A DNA stretch of 64,000 nt, taken from contig DHOU01000010.1 of NCBI GenBank assembly GCA_002409745.1, positions 39,945 through 103,944 on the forward strand, written 5' to 3'. Source of the DNA: Bacteroidales bacterium UBA5382 (GTDB lineage Bacteria > Bacteroidota > Bacteroidia > Bacteroidales > Dysgonomonadaceae). This document shows, piece after piece, positions 24,304-33,264 of this stretch; the first letter of the stretch is position 1; each line of letters begins with the position of its first letter. Position numbers and translations under genes: made by a program. A model generated the notes under the pieces. The model was not told the DNA's origin. It was given only the letters and a program-made list of their open reading frames with translations, and searched no databases.

Positions 24304-27300
24304 ATGAAAAACATTAGTATGTTATGTATGGCTCTGTTAATGAGCTTCTCAATGATGGCACAACAACGCAGTGTAAGTGGCTCCGTAACGGACAGCAACG
24401 ACAAATCTGCGATGATTGGAGTCAGTATCATGGAAAAAGGAACGACGAACGGTACTATAACGGACATCGACGGGAATTTTTCCTTGAATGTAACGACGGA
24501 AAATCCGATACTGGTTTTTTCGAGTATCGGGTATAAGACACAGGAAATCAACATCGGCGATCAAACCCATTTAACGGTTTTAATGAACCAAGACACCGAA
24601 CAGTTAGACGAATTGGTGGTCGTGGGATACGGATCCATGCGCAAGAGCGACCTGACCGGATCGCTTTCTTCTCTGAAAAGCGATCAATTGACGAAACTGT
24701 CGGCGGTGGATGTCACGCAGGCTATTCAAGGGCGGGCTCCGGGTGTAAGTGTCGTCAACAACTCCGGCGAACCGGGCGCCGGAACCAAAATCCGCATCCG
24801 CGGAACGGGTAGCGTCAACAACTCCGACCCTTTATTTGTAGTCGACGGATTCCCGGTAAACGACATTAGTCACATTGCTCCTCAGGACATCGAGTCGATG
24901 GAAATTCTCAAGGATGCTTCCGCGGTAGCGATTTATGGTTCTCGTGGGGCAAACGGCGTAATATTGGTCAAAACGAAAAGCGGCGCTTTCGATAAGAAAA
25001 CGCAAATCAATGTCAATGTATTTGCCGGAACGACACAAGCCACGAAGCAATTGCAGATGCTCAATGCGTCGGAATTTGCCACCCTGAAACTCGAATCGTA
25101 TGCAAATGCAAATTTGACGCCCTCGCAAACTATGCAATCCATTCTTGACTATGCGATTCAGAACAATAGCGTCGGAACGAACTGGCAGGATGAAATCATG
25201 CGTACCGGAACGACGCAAAATTATAATCTGAATGTTTCCGGAGGATCCGAACGCAATAAGTATGATATCGGCGGAACGTACTCAAAAGAGGAAGGAATTA
25301 TCAAAAACACCTACCTCGATAAATTTATGTTTCACTTAAATAATGAATACAAGTTGTATGACAATGTTCATATCGGCATCAACGCATCTTATACGACGTA
25401 TCAAAAATCGGGAAATAACGGAGACTTTTATTCAGGCTCTCTGACATCGGCTTTAAAAGCCGACCCGGTATCGGCAGCTTGGGACTCTTATACCGATCAA
25501 TTCGGCGAAATTTATTTTTCTTACGGGACAAATCCGGCGCTGTCGGCCTATGAAAATCAATTCAGAAAGACCTCCGAAGACCGCTTTATCGCCAACGCTT
25601 ATCTGCAAATAGACGATATTCTGTTCAAAGGGTTATCTTTCAGAGCTCAATTCGGACAACACTTTGCTTACGGACTCTCCAAAAATTATTCTCCGCAATA
25701 TTATATTACGGCAGATCAACAACGGAATCGAAGCGAATTAACGGAGAACAGAAGTCAAAACATTTATTGGAATACCAACGAATATTTCAGCTATGTAAAC
25801 ACTTTCGGCAAGCATAGCATCAATGCGACGCTCGGGATGGAAGCTCAAAAATCGAAATCGAACAATATCTTCGGGAAAGTATATGATGTTCCCCAAGATG
25901 CCGATTTACGATACCTGAGCATGTCGCCCAACAAGGAGAATTTGGAAGTATCGGGAAGCGGCGATCATAATGCTTTGTTGTCCGGTTTCTTCCGAATGAA
26001 TTACAGCTTTGACGGAAGATATCTTTTCACCGGAACCTATCGTGCCGACGGCACTTCGAAATTCAAGAAGAAATGGGGCTATTTTCCTTCTTTCTCAGCA
26101 GGATGGAATATGTTGGAAGAAGCATTTATGGAAGATTTGAAAAGTAATTCCCCTCTTTCTCAATTGAAGCTTCGCGCAGGTTGGGGACATGTGGGAAATC
26201 AGGCAAGCGCCGGCAACTTCGACTATCTGACCCTTATGACAAACGGTTATACGGCAGTATTCGGCGGCTCGCAGGTGGATGGCGTCATCCAAGAGAAACT
26301 CGCCAACGAGGAACTATCGTGGGAAACGTCGGAACAATATAATATAGGACTCGATTACAGCCTATTCAACGGCGGATTATCGGGAAATATAGACTATTTC
26401 ATCCGGAACACCAATGATATGATTCTCGATACGCCCATTCCTATTTATGCCGGTAAAGCGCGGCCGAAAACCAATGCCGGATCGGTTCAAAACAAGGGCG
26501 TGGAGTTCAGTATCAATTATGACACGACCTTAGGGAAAGATTTCTATTTAAATGCCGCTTTCAATATTTCGGCGATTAAAAATAAAGTCACTTCGTTGGG
26601 AGGAGGAGAACCCCTCTACGGCACCTACAGCAAAACCGAAGAAGGACGTGAAATCGCTTCGTTTTTCGGCTTGCAAACGGCAGGTATTTTCAAAACGGAG
26701 GAACAATTGAAAGCTCATACCTATATCAATGCAGGCGGCAATGAAATGCCGATACAACCGGACGCCAAACTGGGAGATGTCATTTTTGTCGACCGAAATA
26801 ACGACGGGAAGATCGACGATAATGACCGCATTCACCTGGGCAGCCCCAATCCCGACTTTACGTATGGATTCTCTCTTTCGGCCGCTTACAAGGGATTTGA
26901 CTTCAACGCCTTTATTCAGGGGTCGCAAGGAAATGAAATCGCGAATTACATGTATTCGGTATTATATAGTTCACACATGCGGGAATGGAGTAACTCAAAG
27001 GATATGATGAACCGATGGACTCCCGATAATCCGAATTCCGATTTACCGAGGGTCAATCAAAACGATAAAAACGAAAACGATCGCTTTTCCGACCGGTATA
27101 TAGAAGACGGATCTTATCTTCGGTTAAAAACGTTACAGTTAGGCTATACACTACCGTCTCATCTTTCCAGGAAAATTCATTTAAGCAAGGCGCGTATTTA
27201 TGTTTCCGCCGATAACCTCCTGACATTTACGAAATACTCCGGATATAATCCCGAAATGGGAGATTTGTGGAGCAGCCCGCTGAATGCCGGAGTCGACATG

Positions 27301-27354
27301 GCCAGCTATCCGACTCCGCGTGTGTTTACGGTTGGCTTGAATCTTAGTTTTTAA
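24304..27354 (+). CDS. SusC-like TonB-dependent transporter, mannan locus
   Basis: The 1016-residue outer-membrane transporter would import manno-oligosaccharides. A signal peptide (1-19, MSFSMMAQ) is followed by a carboxypeptidase-regulatory-like domain (about 22-98), the TonB-box-like LDELVVVGYGSMRKSDLTGS, the plug (VDGFPVNDI, AIYGSRGANGVILV) and the barrel ending in FTVGLNLSF. It is the first gene of the operon, behind a strong promoter, and is followed 25 nt later by SusD. The assignment to mannan rests on the enzymes downstream. Confidence 0.93.
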   Translation: MKNISMLCMALLMSFSMMAQQRSVSGSVTDSNDKSAMIGVSIMEKGTTNGTITDIDGNFSLNVTTENPILVFSSIGYKTQEINIGDQTHLTVLMNQDTEQLDELVVVGYGSMRKSDLTGSLSSLKSDQLTKLSAVDVTQAIQGRAPGVSVVNNSGEPGAGTKIRIRGTGSVNNSDPLFVVDGFPVNDISHIAPQDIESMEILKDASAVAIYGSRGANGVILVKTKSGAFDKKTQINVNVFAGTTQATKQLQMLNASEFATLKLESYANANLTPSQTMQSILDYAIQNNSVGTNWQDEIMRTGTTQNYNLNVSGGSERNKYDIGGTYSKEEGIIKNTYLDKFMFHLNNEYKLYDNVHIGINASYTTYQKSGNNGDFYSGSLTSALKADPVSAAWDSYTDQFGEIYFSYGTNPALSAYENQFRKTSEDRFIANAYLQIDDILFKGLSFRAQFGQHFAYGLSKNYSPQYYITADQQRNRSELTENRSQNIYWNTNEYFSYVNTFGKHSINATLGMEAQKSKSNNIFGKVYDVPQDADLRYLSMSPNKENLEVSGSGDHNALLSGFFRMNYSFDGRYLFTGTYRADGTSKFKKKWGYFPSFSAGWNMLEEAFMEDLKSNSPLSQLKLRAGWGHVGNQASAGNFDYLTLMTNGYTAVFGGSQVDGVIQEKLANEELSWETSEQYNIGLDYSLFNGGLSGNIDYFIRNTNDMILDTPIPIYAGKARPKTNAGSVQNKGVEFSINYDTTLGKDFYLNAAFNISAIKNKVTSLGGGEPLYGTYSKTEEGREIASFFGLQTAGIFKTEEQLKAHTYINAGGNEMPIQPDAKLGDVIFVDRNNDGKIDDNDRIHLGSPNPDFTYGFSLSAAYKGFDFNAFIQGSQGNEIANYMYSVLYSSHMREWSNSKDMMNRWTPDNPNSDLPRVNQNDKNENDRFSDRYIEDGSYLRLKTLQLGYTLPSHLSRKIHLSKARIYVSADNLLTFTKYSGYNPEMGDLWSSPLNAGVDMASYPTPRVFTVGLNLSF

Positions 27355-27379
27355 ACACAACACCATTATTATTTCCATT

Positions 27380-29047
27380 ATGAAAAAGATAATATATATT
27401 CTATCAATCGCCTTGTTTTTGGCTTCCTGTAATGATTTTCTCGACCTCAAACCGCAGGGACAGGAAAACAGCGGGAATTATATGAATACCGACGAAAATG
27501 CGATAAAAGTCATCAACAGTATTTACGACATCCTCTCGCAAACGGAAGGCCACGGGCCTGACGGCAATTGGATGGACCATCACTACGATTTTATGCTGGC
27601 GAGTATCGCCACCGACGATGCCGTAAAGGGAAGCAATCTTTCCGATATGGCGCCTCTTGTACAGATTGAAGATTTCAGCGCGCAGCAAGGCAACGGCATT
27701 GCAACGGCATTTTGGATTCACGGCTTCTGGGGAGTCTCCCGCTGTAATTATGCCGTTCAGAATCTTCCGGAATCGCCCATCTCGGAAGATCTGAAAAACA
27801 GGTTGCTGGGAGAGAGTTATTTTTTGAGGGCATACCATTACATTTATTTACTCCGTCATTTCGGAGGAGTCCCTTTATTCTCTCAACCGTTAAGTCCATC
27901 CGAATTCGGCAAGGTTTCGCGGGCAAGCATTCACGAAACGTTCGAATTCATCAACGCCGATTTGCAAAAAGCCATCGAATTGCTTCCGGAAAGGAGCGAA
28001 TATGAAGCCTCGGATTTAGGGCGTGCCACGAAAGGCGCGGCAAAAGCCTTCCTTGCCAAATCTTTGATGTATCAGATCGGGATCGATAATGAAAACGCCC
28101 ATACATGGGATGAAGTGTATGCGTTGACTTCAGATATAATCAATTCCGGGGAGTATAGCTTGGCAAGCAACTTCGCCACCTTATTTGAATATGAAAATAA
28201 AAACAGTTCCGAATCGATATTCGAAATACAAGCGGCGGAGGGCACGGCGATCGATCCGCCAAAATCGGTAGGAAATGCCTACCCGCTCTTCCAAGGCAAT
28301 CGCGAAGAAAATGAAGGTGCGAACACCGGATGGGGGTTCCATAATCCGACGCAAGACCTTGTGAATGCATTCGATGCTTCTGACCCGCGCCTTTCGAGTA
28401 CGGTTTACGGCATCGGGTTTAATAATGAAATATTGTATGGTGTGCAGATGAAGTTTAACCGGTCGGAGCAAGGCAGTAATTACCTGAACCGGAAAGCGGC
28501 AATTCCTTTTAAACCGTCCTTGGACAAAGCGGCGAACAAGAATATTATCGTGATGCGCTATGCCGATGTGCTGCTCATCCATGCCGAAGCGGCTTACCAT
28601 AAGGGAAGCGAAGCCGAAGCACGGCAATACGTCAATATGGTAAGGGAGCGGGCGCGGAAAAGCTCTTATTGCAAAGGATATGTCAGCGGGAACCCCGAGG
28701 GATACACCCTGCCGGCAAGTACACCGAACATACCGAATGTCACGGCTTCGGGAACCGCATTGCTTGACGCCATCCTCAACGAACGCCGACTCGAATTGGC
28801 GATGGAATCGAATCGTATGTGGGACTTGATTCGCACCGGGAAGCTCATCGATGCGGTGTCGAAAGTGAAAGACTCCGACTTGATCGGAACGGAAAAAGAT
28901 AGCAACGCCGAATATCGACATGAAGGAATTGCGGAAAGAATTAAGAACCACGCTTTCGTAGGGAAAGATAATAAATATATTCCGGTCCTTCCTATTCCGC
29001 TGGACGAAGTGCAAAACTGGAATATCGAACAAAATCCGAACTATTAA
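27380..29047 (+). CDS. SusD-like lipoprotein, mannan locus
   Basis: The 555-residue surface lipoprotein has a lipobox (FLASC, Cys17), the mature motif NDFLDLKPQGQENSGNY, helical repeats (GESYFLRAYHYIYLLRHFGG, GAAKAFLAKSLMYQIG) and the closing ERRLELAMESNRMWDLIRTG signature of SusD. It pairs with the SusC 25 nt upstream and should bind manno-oligosaccharides at the lid of the transporter. Gene spacing to the next lipoprotein is only 15 nt, consistent with a common transcript. Confidence 0.92.
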   Translation: MKKIIYILSIALFLASCNDFLDLKPQGQENSGNYMNTDENAIKVINSIYDILSQTEGHGPDGNWMDHHYDFMLASIATDDAVKGSNLSDMAPLVQIEDFSAQQGNGIATAFWIHGFWGVSRCNYAVQNLPESPISEDLKNRLLGESYFLRAYHYIYLLRHFGGVPLFSQPLSPSEFGKVSRASIHETFEFINADLQKAIELLPERSEYEASDLGRATKGAAKAFLAKSLMYQIGIDNENAHTWDEVYALTSDIINSGEYSLASNFATLFEYENKNSSESIFEIQAAEGTAIDPPKSVGNAYPLFQGNREENEGANTGWGFHNPTQDLVNAFDASDPRLSSTVYGIGFNNEILYGVQMKFNRSEQGSNYLNRKAAIPFKPSLDKAANKNIIVMRYADVLLIHAEAAYHKGSEAEARQYVNMVRERARKSSYCKGYVSGNPEGYTLPASTPNIPNVTASGTALLDAILNERRLELAMESNRMWDLIRTGKLIDAVSKVKDSDLIGTEKDSNAEYRHEGIAERIKNHAFVGKDNKYIPVLPIPLDEVQNWNIEQNPNY

Positions 29048-29062
29048 ATTATCACGTAGGAT

Positions 29063-30733
29063 ATGCAAACAATAAAAACTATAAAAATACTCTGCGGTGT
29101 GCTTTTTATGATGCTATGGACCGCATGTGATGAAAAGGATTTTTCCGAAGATTACGACATCAATTTGCCGGTATCGGAAATTGTGGATTTTAATCCCAAA
29201 ACCGGGGCTGTGGGGAGTGAAGTAACGTTATATGGAGAAAATATGGATCTCGTAACGTCGGTATATATCGGAAATGCTTCCGGTACCATTATCAGTCAAG
29301 ACGAAGAAAAACTGGTCTTTCAGGTACCCCGCACCGCCGAAGCCAGCGGCATTACGGTGAGAAATAACTATAAAAGGGAATTTTCTTCGGAAGAATCATT
29401 TATTCCTCACTATTTGGATGTAACCATCACTCAATGGCCGGCCGAAATCGAACGGGGACTGACCATCAAACTCCTCGGAGAGAATGTGGATATGATTCGT
29501 TCCGTCAAATTCGAGAACTTGCCATTAAGCAAATCGGCGGCAAACGAAACATCCGCCACGTATGCGACTTCCGGATTGACGTTACCGGCAAGCGGGAAAT
29601 TAACCGTTACCACAAAGACCGGGCAAATTCTTACGTCGCCCGATATCAATGTGGTTGAAGCGAAAGATACGTATGTTCCCGAACAGACTATTTTGCTCTG
29701 GGATTTCGAAACCGACCCGATAACCGCGGATGGCTGGGGTAGTTCTTCCTATACGGCAGAAGTCGTCAACAATGGATTCTTCGGAAAAGGATATCAAGTA
29801 AAAGCCGCCGCCGGAAATGGTTGGGATGGTTGCTATATCAAACTGACGTCCGATAACGGCGGAAAGGGATTTGATTTCTCGGCATTTAAAAAGCCCCATA
29901 TCACGTTCCTTGTGAATACCAATGGTAAGAGCGGGTACATGAATCCGGCCATCACCATCGGAGGAACCGAATCGGACAAGCATTTTAAAGGACAATCCGG
30001 CGATGACCATAAGTTCACAACCAATGGATGGGAATGGCGTTCGTATGACTTGGAAGCAATGGGATGGACGGATATCAAAGGGAACGTAGATAAAATCGAT
30101 CTTTGGTTCAGAGGAGGAAATGTATCCTCTGCCGAACCCTTCGATATTATGATCGACCAAGTGATGATTACCGACGGGCCGTTGAATCCGACTCTCATTT
30201 GGGATGCCGAAGCTCCTGCCGGCGGCGATTTGCCTATTGCCTTCAATGGCGGAGCAAATTTGACCGGCTACTATCAGGGCCAAAAGTACGTAACATACAA
30301 TTATACCGTAGGTAGCGATCCTTGGGCATGGTTAGGGAATATCATGAGTGTGGATGTTCCGGGGCTCGATCCCGAAAAGTACAACAACGCGATGTACCTC
30401 AACTTTCTGGTAAACACCGGAGACAGTGAAGGATATGCCGGGTTCCAACTCCTTCAGGGCGATAATAAGCTGGCGAATCAGAAATTGGACGGTTCTTATG
30501 GTGATAACTATAAATTCGCGTCCACCAACAGCAAATGGGTGTGGCGCTCCATGCTTGTCAACATTTCCACATGGGATGTATGGGGAGGCTCGGCCGATGC
30601 GTTCAACCTTTCCCAATCCTTTAACTTCAGCGTGTACGCTCGTGGCGGAAACATTCAAAGCGGTACGAATGCCAAACTGAACATGGATTATTTCATTTTC
30701 ACTTCCGTGCCGTTGGATACAACTAAAGAATAA
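29063..30733 (+). CDS. Surface glycan-binding lipoprotein with IPT/TIG domains
   Basis: The 556-residue protein has a lipobox (MMLWTAC) and, after it, two IPT/TIG-like Ig domains (about 33-112 and 115-205; FNPKTGAVGSEVTLYGENMD). Two similar beta-sandwich modules follow (about 212-375 and 378-550). Each starts with an ILLWDFE/TLIWDAE motif and contains an LVNTG/NG stretch, which suggests duplication of a carbohydrate-binding module. It occupies the usual third position after SusC and SusD, where surface glycan-binding proteins lie. It is followed immediately by an intrinsic terminator, so it ends the strongly expressed first part of the operon. Binding to mannan is inferred from context. Confidence 0.82.
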   Translation: MQTIKTIKILCGVLFMMLWTACDEKDFSEDYDINLPVSEIVDFNPKTGAVGSEVTLYGENMDLVTSVYIGNASGTIISQDEEKLVFQVPRTAEASGITVRNNYKREFSSEESFIPHYLDVTITQWPAEIERGLTIKLLGENVDMIRSVKFENLPLSKSAANETSATYATSGLTLPASGKLTVTTKTGQILTSPDINVVEAKDTYVPEQTILLWDFETDPITADGWGSSSYTAEVVNNGFFGKGYQVKAAAGNGWDGCYIKLTSDNGGKGFDFSAFKKPHITFLVNTNGKSGYMNPAITIGGTESDKHFKGQSGDDHKFTTNGWEWRSYDLEAMGWTDIKGNVDKIDLWFRGGNVSSAEPFDIMIDQVMITDGPLNPTLIWDAEAPAGGDLPIAFNGGANLTGYYQGQKYVTYNYTVGSDPWAWLGNIMSVDVPGLDPEKYNNAMYLNFLVNTGDSEGYAGFQLLQGDNKLANQKLDGSYGDNYKFASTNSKWVWRSMLVNISTWDVWGGSADAFNLSQSFNFSVYARGGNIQSGTNAKLNMDYFIFTSVPLDTTKE

Positions 30734-30743
30734 TGGATAGCAT

Positions 30744-30795
30744 GATAGAAGAGGATGCCTTTTTAAAACAGGGCATGCCCTCTTCTATCTTTTTT
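30744..30795 (+). terminator. Intrinsic terminator inside the mannan locus
   Basis: GATAGAAGAGG-ATGCC pairs with GGCAT-GCCCTCTTCTATC and is followed by TTTTTTG. It lies between the glycan-binding lipoprotein stop (30733) and the mannanase start (30827), all in the same direction. Partial read-through would give less enzyme than transporter transcript. Confidence 0.85.
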
Positions 30796-30826
30796 GATTC
30801 AGACGAAAGAAAAGATAAAACAGAAA

Positions 30827-31936
30827 ATGAGAATAATAGGAATGTTGTTGTTAGGGGCGTTTTTCACCTATTCCTGTACATCGCCCGTACAAAAAACGGT
30901 CGATAAAAAAGCGACTTGGGAAACCCTATCGCTATATACTAATTTGGTGAAAATACAGGGGAAAAGCATTCTATTCGGACATCAAGACGACACTTCTTAC
31001 GGCATTGGATGGATGGGCGAAAGCGGACAGTCGGACGTAAAAAAAGTTACGGGCGATTATCCGGCAGTATATGGCTGGGATTTGGGACATATCGAAACAG
31101 GCAGTCCCCAGAATATCGACAACGTGCCTTTTGAGCAAATGCGTAGCCACATCATCGAAGCCTATGAAAGAGGGGGCGTCAATACGTTAAGCTGGCATGT
31201 GCAGAATCCGTTTACGGGAGGCTCGTCATGGGATGTTTCCTCGAAAGAAGTCGTAAAATCCATTCTCCCCGATGGAGAAAAGCATGCCCTATTCCTCGAA
31301 TGGCTGGATCATGTGGCGGCATTTATCGCCTCTCTGAAGACTGGTAATGGCACGGCTGTTCCCGTGCTGTTCCGCCCCTATCACGAACATACGGGAAATT
31401 GGTTCTGGTGGGGCCGAGAGTTATGCGAAAAAGACGACTATCTCGCTTTATGGCATTTTACGGTAACCTATCTACGGGATAAAAAAGACCTCCACAATAT
31501 TTTATATGTGTACTCTCCTGATTTTGTAACGGGCGAACAGGAATATTTCGACCGTTATCCGGGCGATGAGTTTGTCGATATTCTGGGGCTCGATTTATAT
31601 CATCGCGGCGCAGAAGATTCTGCCGGTAAATTCATCTCGGATGTAAATAAGATCATGGAGTTTCTCTCCCGATATGCAGCGGCACACAAGAAAGCCTTCG
31701 TTTTCAGCGAAACCGGATTGGAACAAATTCCCATGAACAAATGGTTTACCGAGGTATTATATAAAGCCGTCGCCCCGTATAAACCGGCTTATGTATTGTT
31801 GTGGCGTAACGCTTACGACCGCCCGGAGCATTTCTTCGTCCCTTATCCGGCACATCCGGCGACGGACGACTTTATAAAATTCAAAAACCTGCCGGATATT
31901 TTATTTGGAAACGACTTACCCAACCTCTATAAATAA
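30827..31936 (+). CDS. GH26 beta-mannanase lipoprotein
   Basis: Glycoside hydrolase family 26 enzymes cut beta-1,4-mannan by a retaining mechanism. From the ATG at 30827 the protein has 369 residues, with a lipobox (FFTYSC) and one catalytic domain. The acid/base glutamate lies in FRPYHEHTGNWFWWG (Glu187) and the nucleophile in FVFSETGLEQ (Glu295). GHQDDTSYG and SWHVQNPF are further family marks. The frame can be read from a TTG at 30794, but that codon touches the terminator T-run. It resembles the family of mannobiose-releasing mannanases found in Bacteroides mannan operons; endo versus mannobiohydrolase action cannot be told from sequence alone. Confidence 0.9.
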   Translation: MRIIGMLLLGAFFTYSCTSPVQKTVDKKATWETLSLYTNLVKIQGKSILFGHQDDTSYGIGWMGESGQSDVKKVTGDYPAVYGWDLGHIETGSPQNIDNVPFEQMRSHIIEAYERGGVNTLSWHVQNPFTGGSSWDVSSKEVVKSILPDGEKHALFLEWLDHVAAFIASLKTGNGTAVPVLFRPYHEHTGNWFWWGRELCEKDDYLALWHFTVTYLRDKKDLHNILYVYSPDFVTGEQEYFDRYPGDEFVDILGLDLYHRGAEDSAGKFISDVNKIMEFLSRYAAAHKKAFVFSETGLEQIPMNKWFTEVLYKAVAPYKPAYVLLWRNAYDRPEHFFVPYPAHPATDDFIKFKNLPDILFGNDLPNLYK

Positions 31937-31944
31937 TAAAAGCG

Positions 31945-33246
31945 ATGCAAAGACTTCTTTACATTCTCTTACTCCTTTTTGCCGCACTGGCCGTTTCGGC
32001 TCAAAATCCCATCGTGCCCGGCTATTTCGCCGACCCGAGTATCCGTTATATGGACGGGAAATATTACCTGTCGATTACAAGCGACGGCTACGAAGACCAT
32101 AACGGCGAACCCTTCCTCTGGGTATCCGAAGACTTGGTCAACTGGGATATCCATTATCTGGATATCAATGACCGCTTTTTCTGGGCGCCGAGTATGCTCA
32201 AAGGCGACAACGGCAAATATTATATGGTACATCAGCAAGGCGTGGATTATCTGGCTTATATGATGGAAGCCGATTCGCCCTTCGGCCCGTGGAAAGAGAC
32301 CTTTCAAATCAAGGACTTCGATGTGGAACTGTTCCGCGACCCGGTGAGCAACCAAATTTTGGGCGTCGGCTCCTGGAAAAACCTGCTGACGTTCGATAAC
32401 GATGTGAACTCGCCTACGTATATGCGTAAAGTAATCAGTAGCGAGCCCTTGGAAGGCGACTTTACCGATTTCACCGAAGGCCCGTACCTCTTTTTTAAAG
32501 ATAAAAAATATTATTTGGTATGGGCGGGCGGCCATTGCTGGCTCGACACCTACAATGTCCGTTACGCCATGGCCGATGCTCCGCGAAAAACGTACCACGA
32601 ACCGACTCCCGACCCGATACTCGACACCACACCAGAAAAAAAAATATTCGGCCCCGGACATTCTTCCGTTATCGAAGTGAACGGACGATGGTTCCTGTTC
32701 TATCACCGTCAAGACCAACAACGCTATCCTACCTGCAACTACCGCTTTTCTTCGGCAGCCGAGCTGTTCTTTAATCCGCAGGGCGAAATCGTGAAAGTCG
32801 AAACCATCGACGACTTTTCATCGTTGGGATTGAGCAAATCCCCCTACCGCAACCTTGCGCTGAACAAAACGGTGACGACCAATTCCCTCGAATCGGACTA
32901 TCCCCCGGCAGGAGCGGTGGACGGACGAAACGACTCGCGTTGGCAGGCTCAATTGGGAGAAGACAAATGGATTAACATCGACTTGGGAAAAGAAGAAGCG
33001 ATATCGAAAGTGCAAGTCGATTTCGAATACTTCGACAAATATTATTTGTATAAAATAGAATATTCGAACGATAACGACGAATGGTCGGTCTATGCCGATT
33101 ATTCGAAGCGAGCTCGAAAAGCATACGAAACTCGCGTCTCGGAAAAAGAAGTCTCGGCGCGATATATCCGTATCAACGTCATAAGAGCCGAGGCGAAATC
33201 GGCCCCAATTTCTATTTGGGAAATAAAAGTATTATCACAATCATAA
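31945..33246 (+). CDS. GH43-like beta-propeller protein with C-terminal F5/8 type C domain
   Basis: The 433-residue secreted protein has a signal peptide (1-19, ALAVSAQ), a five-bladed beta-propeller domain of GH43 type (about 22-300) and a discoidin/CBM32-like domain (about 305-433; LALNKTVTTNSLESDYPPAGAVDG and WINIDLGKEEAISKV). Candidate catalytic residues are the Asp in YFADPSIRY, the Asp in ELFRDPVSN and the Glu in FTEGPYLF. GH43 enzymes are best known on arabinan and xylan. A role on mannan side chains or a new specificity is open. It starts 8 nt after the GH26 gene and is 18 nt before the second GH26. Confidence 0.8.
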   Translation: MQRLLYILLLLFAALAVSAQNPIVPGYFADPSIRYMDGKYYLSITSDGYEDHNGEPFLWVSEDLVNWDIHYLDINDRFFWAPSMLKGDNGKYYMVHQQGVDYLAYMMEADSPFGPWKETFQIKDFDVELFRDPVSNQILGVGSWKNLLTFDNDVNSPTYMRKVISSEPLEGDFTDFTEGPYLFFKDKKYYLVWAGGHCWLDTYNVRYAMADAPRKTYHEPTPDPILDTTPEKKIFGPGHSSVIEVNGRWFLFYHRQDQQRYPTCNYRFSSAAELFFNPQGEIVKVETIDDFSSLGLSKSPYRNLALNKTVTTNSLESDYPPAGAVDGRNDSRWQAQLGEDKWINIDLGKEEAISKVQVDFEYFDKYYLYKIEYSNDNDEWSVYADYSKRARKAYETRVSEKEVSARYIRINVIRAEAKSAPISIWEIKVLSQS

Positions 33247-33264
33247 ACTCATACCTGTATCATT

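Noticed and set aside
30794..30826. Upstream TTG start for the first GH26 gene
   Set aside because: The TTG falls in the terminator T-run, and the ATG at 30827 gives a direct lipoprotein signal. The same reasoning moved the starts of genes at 19455, 44904, 45168 and 46302 to the ATG.
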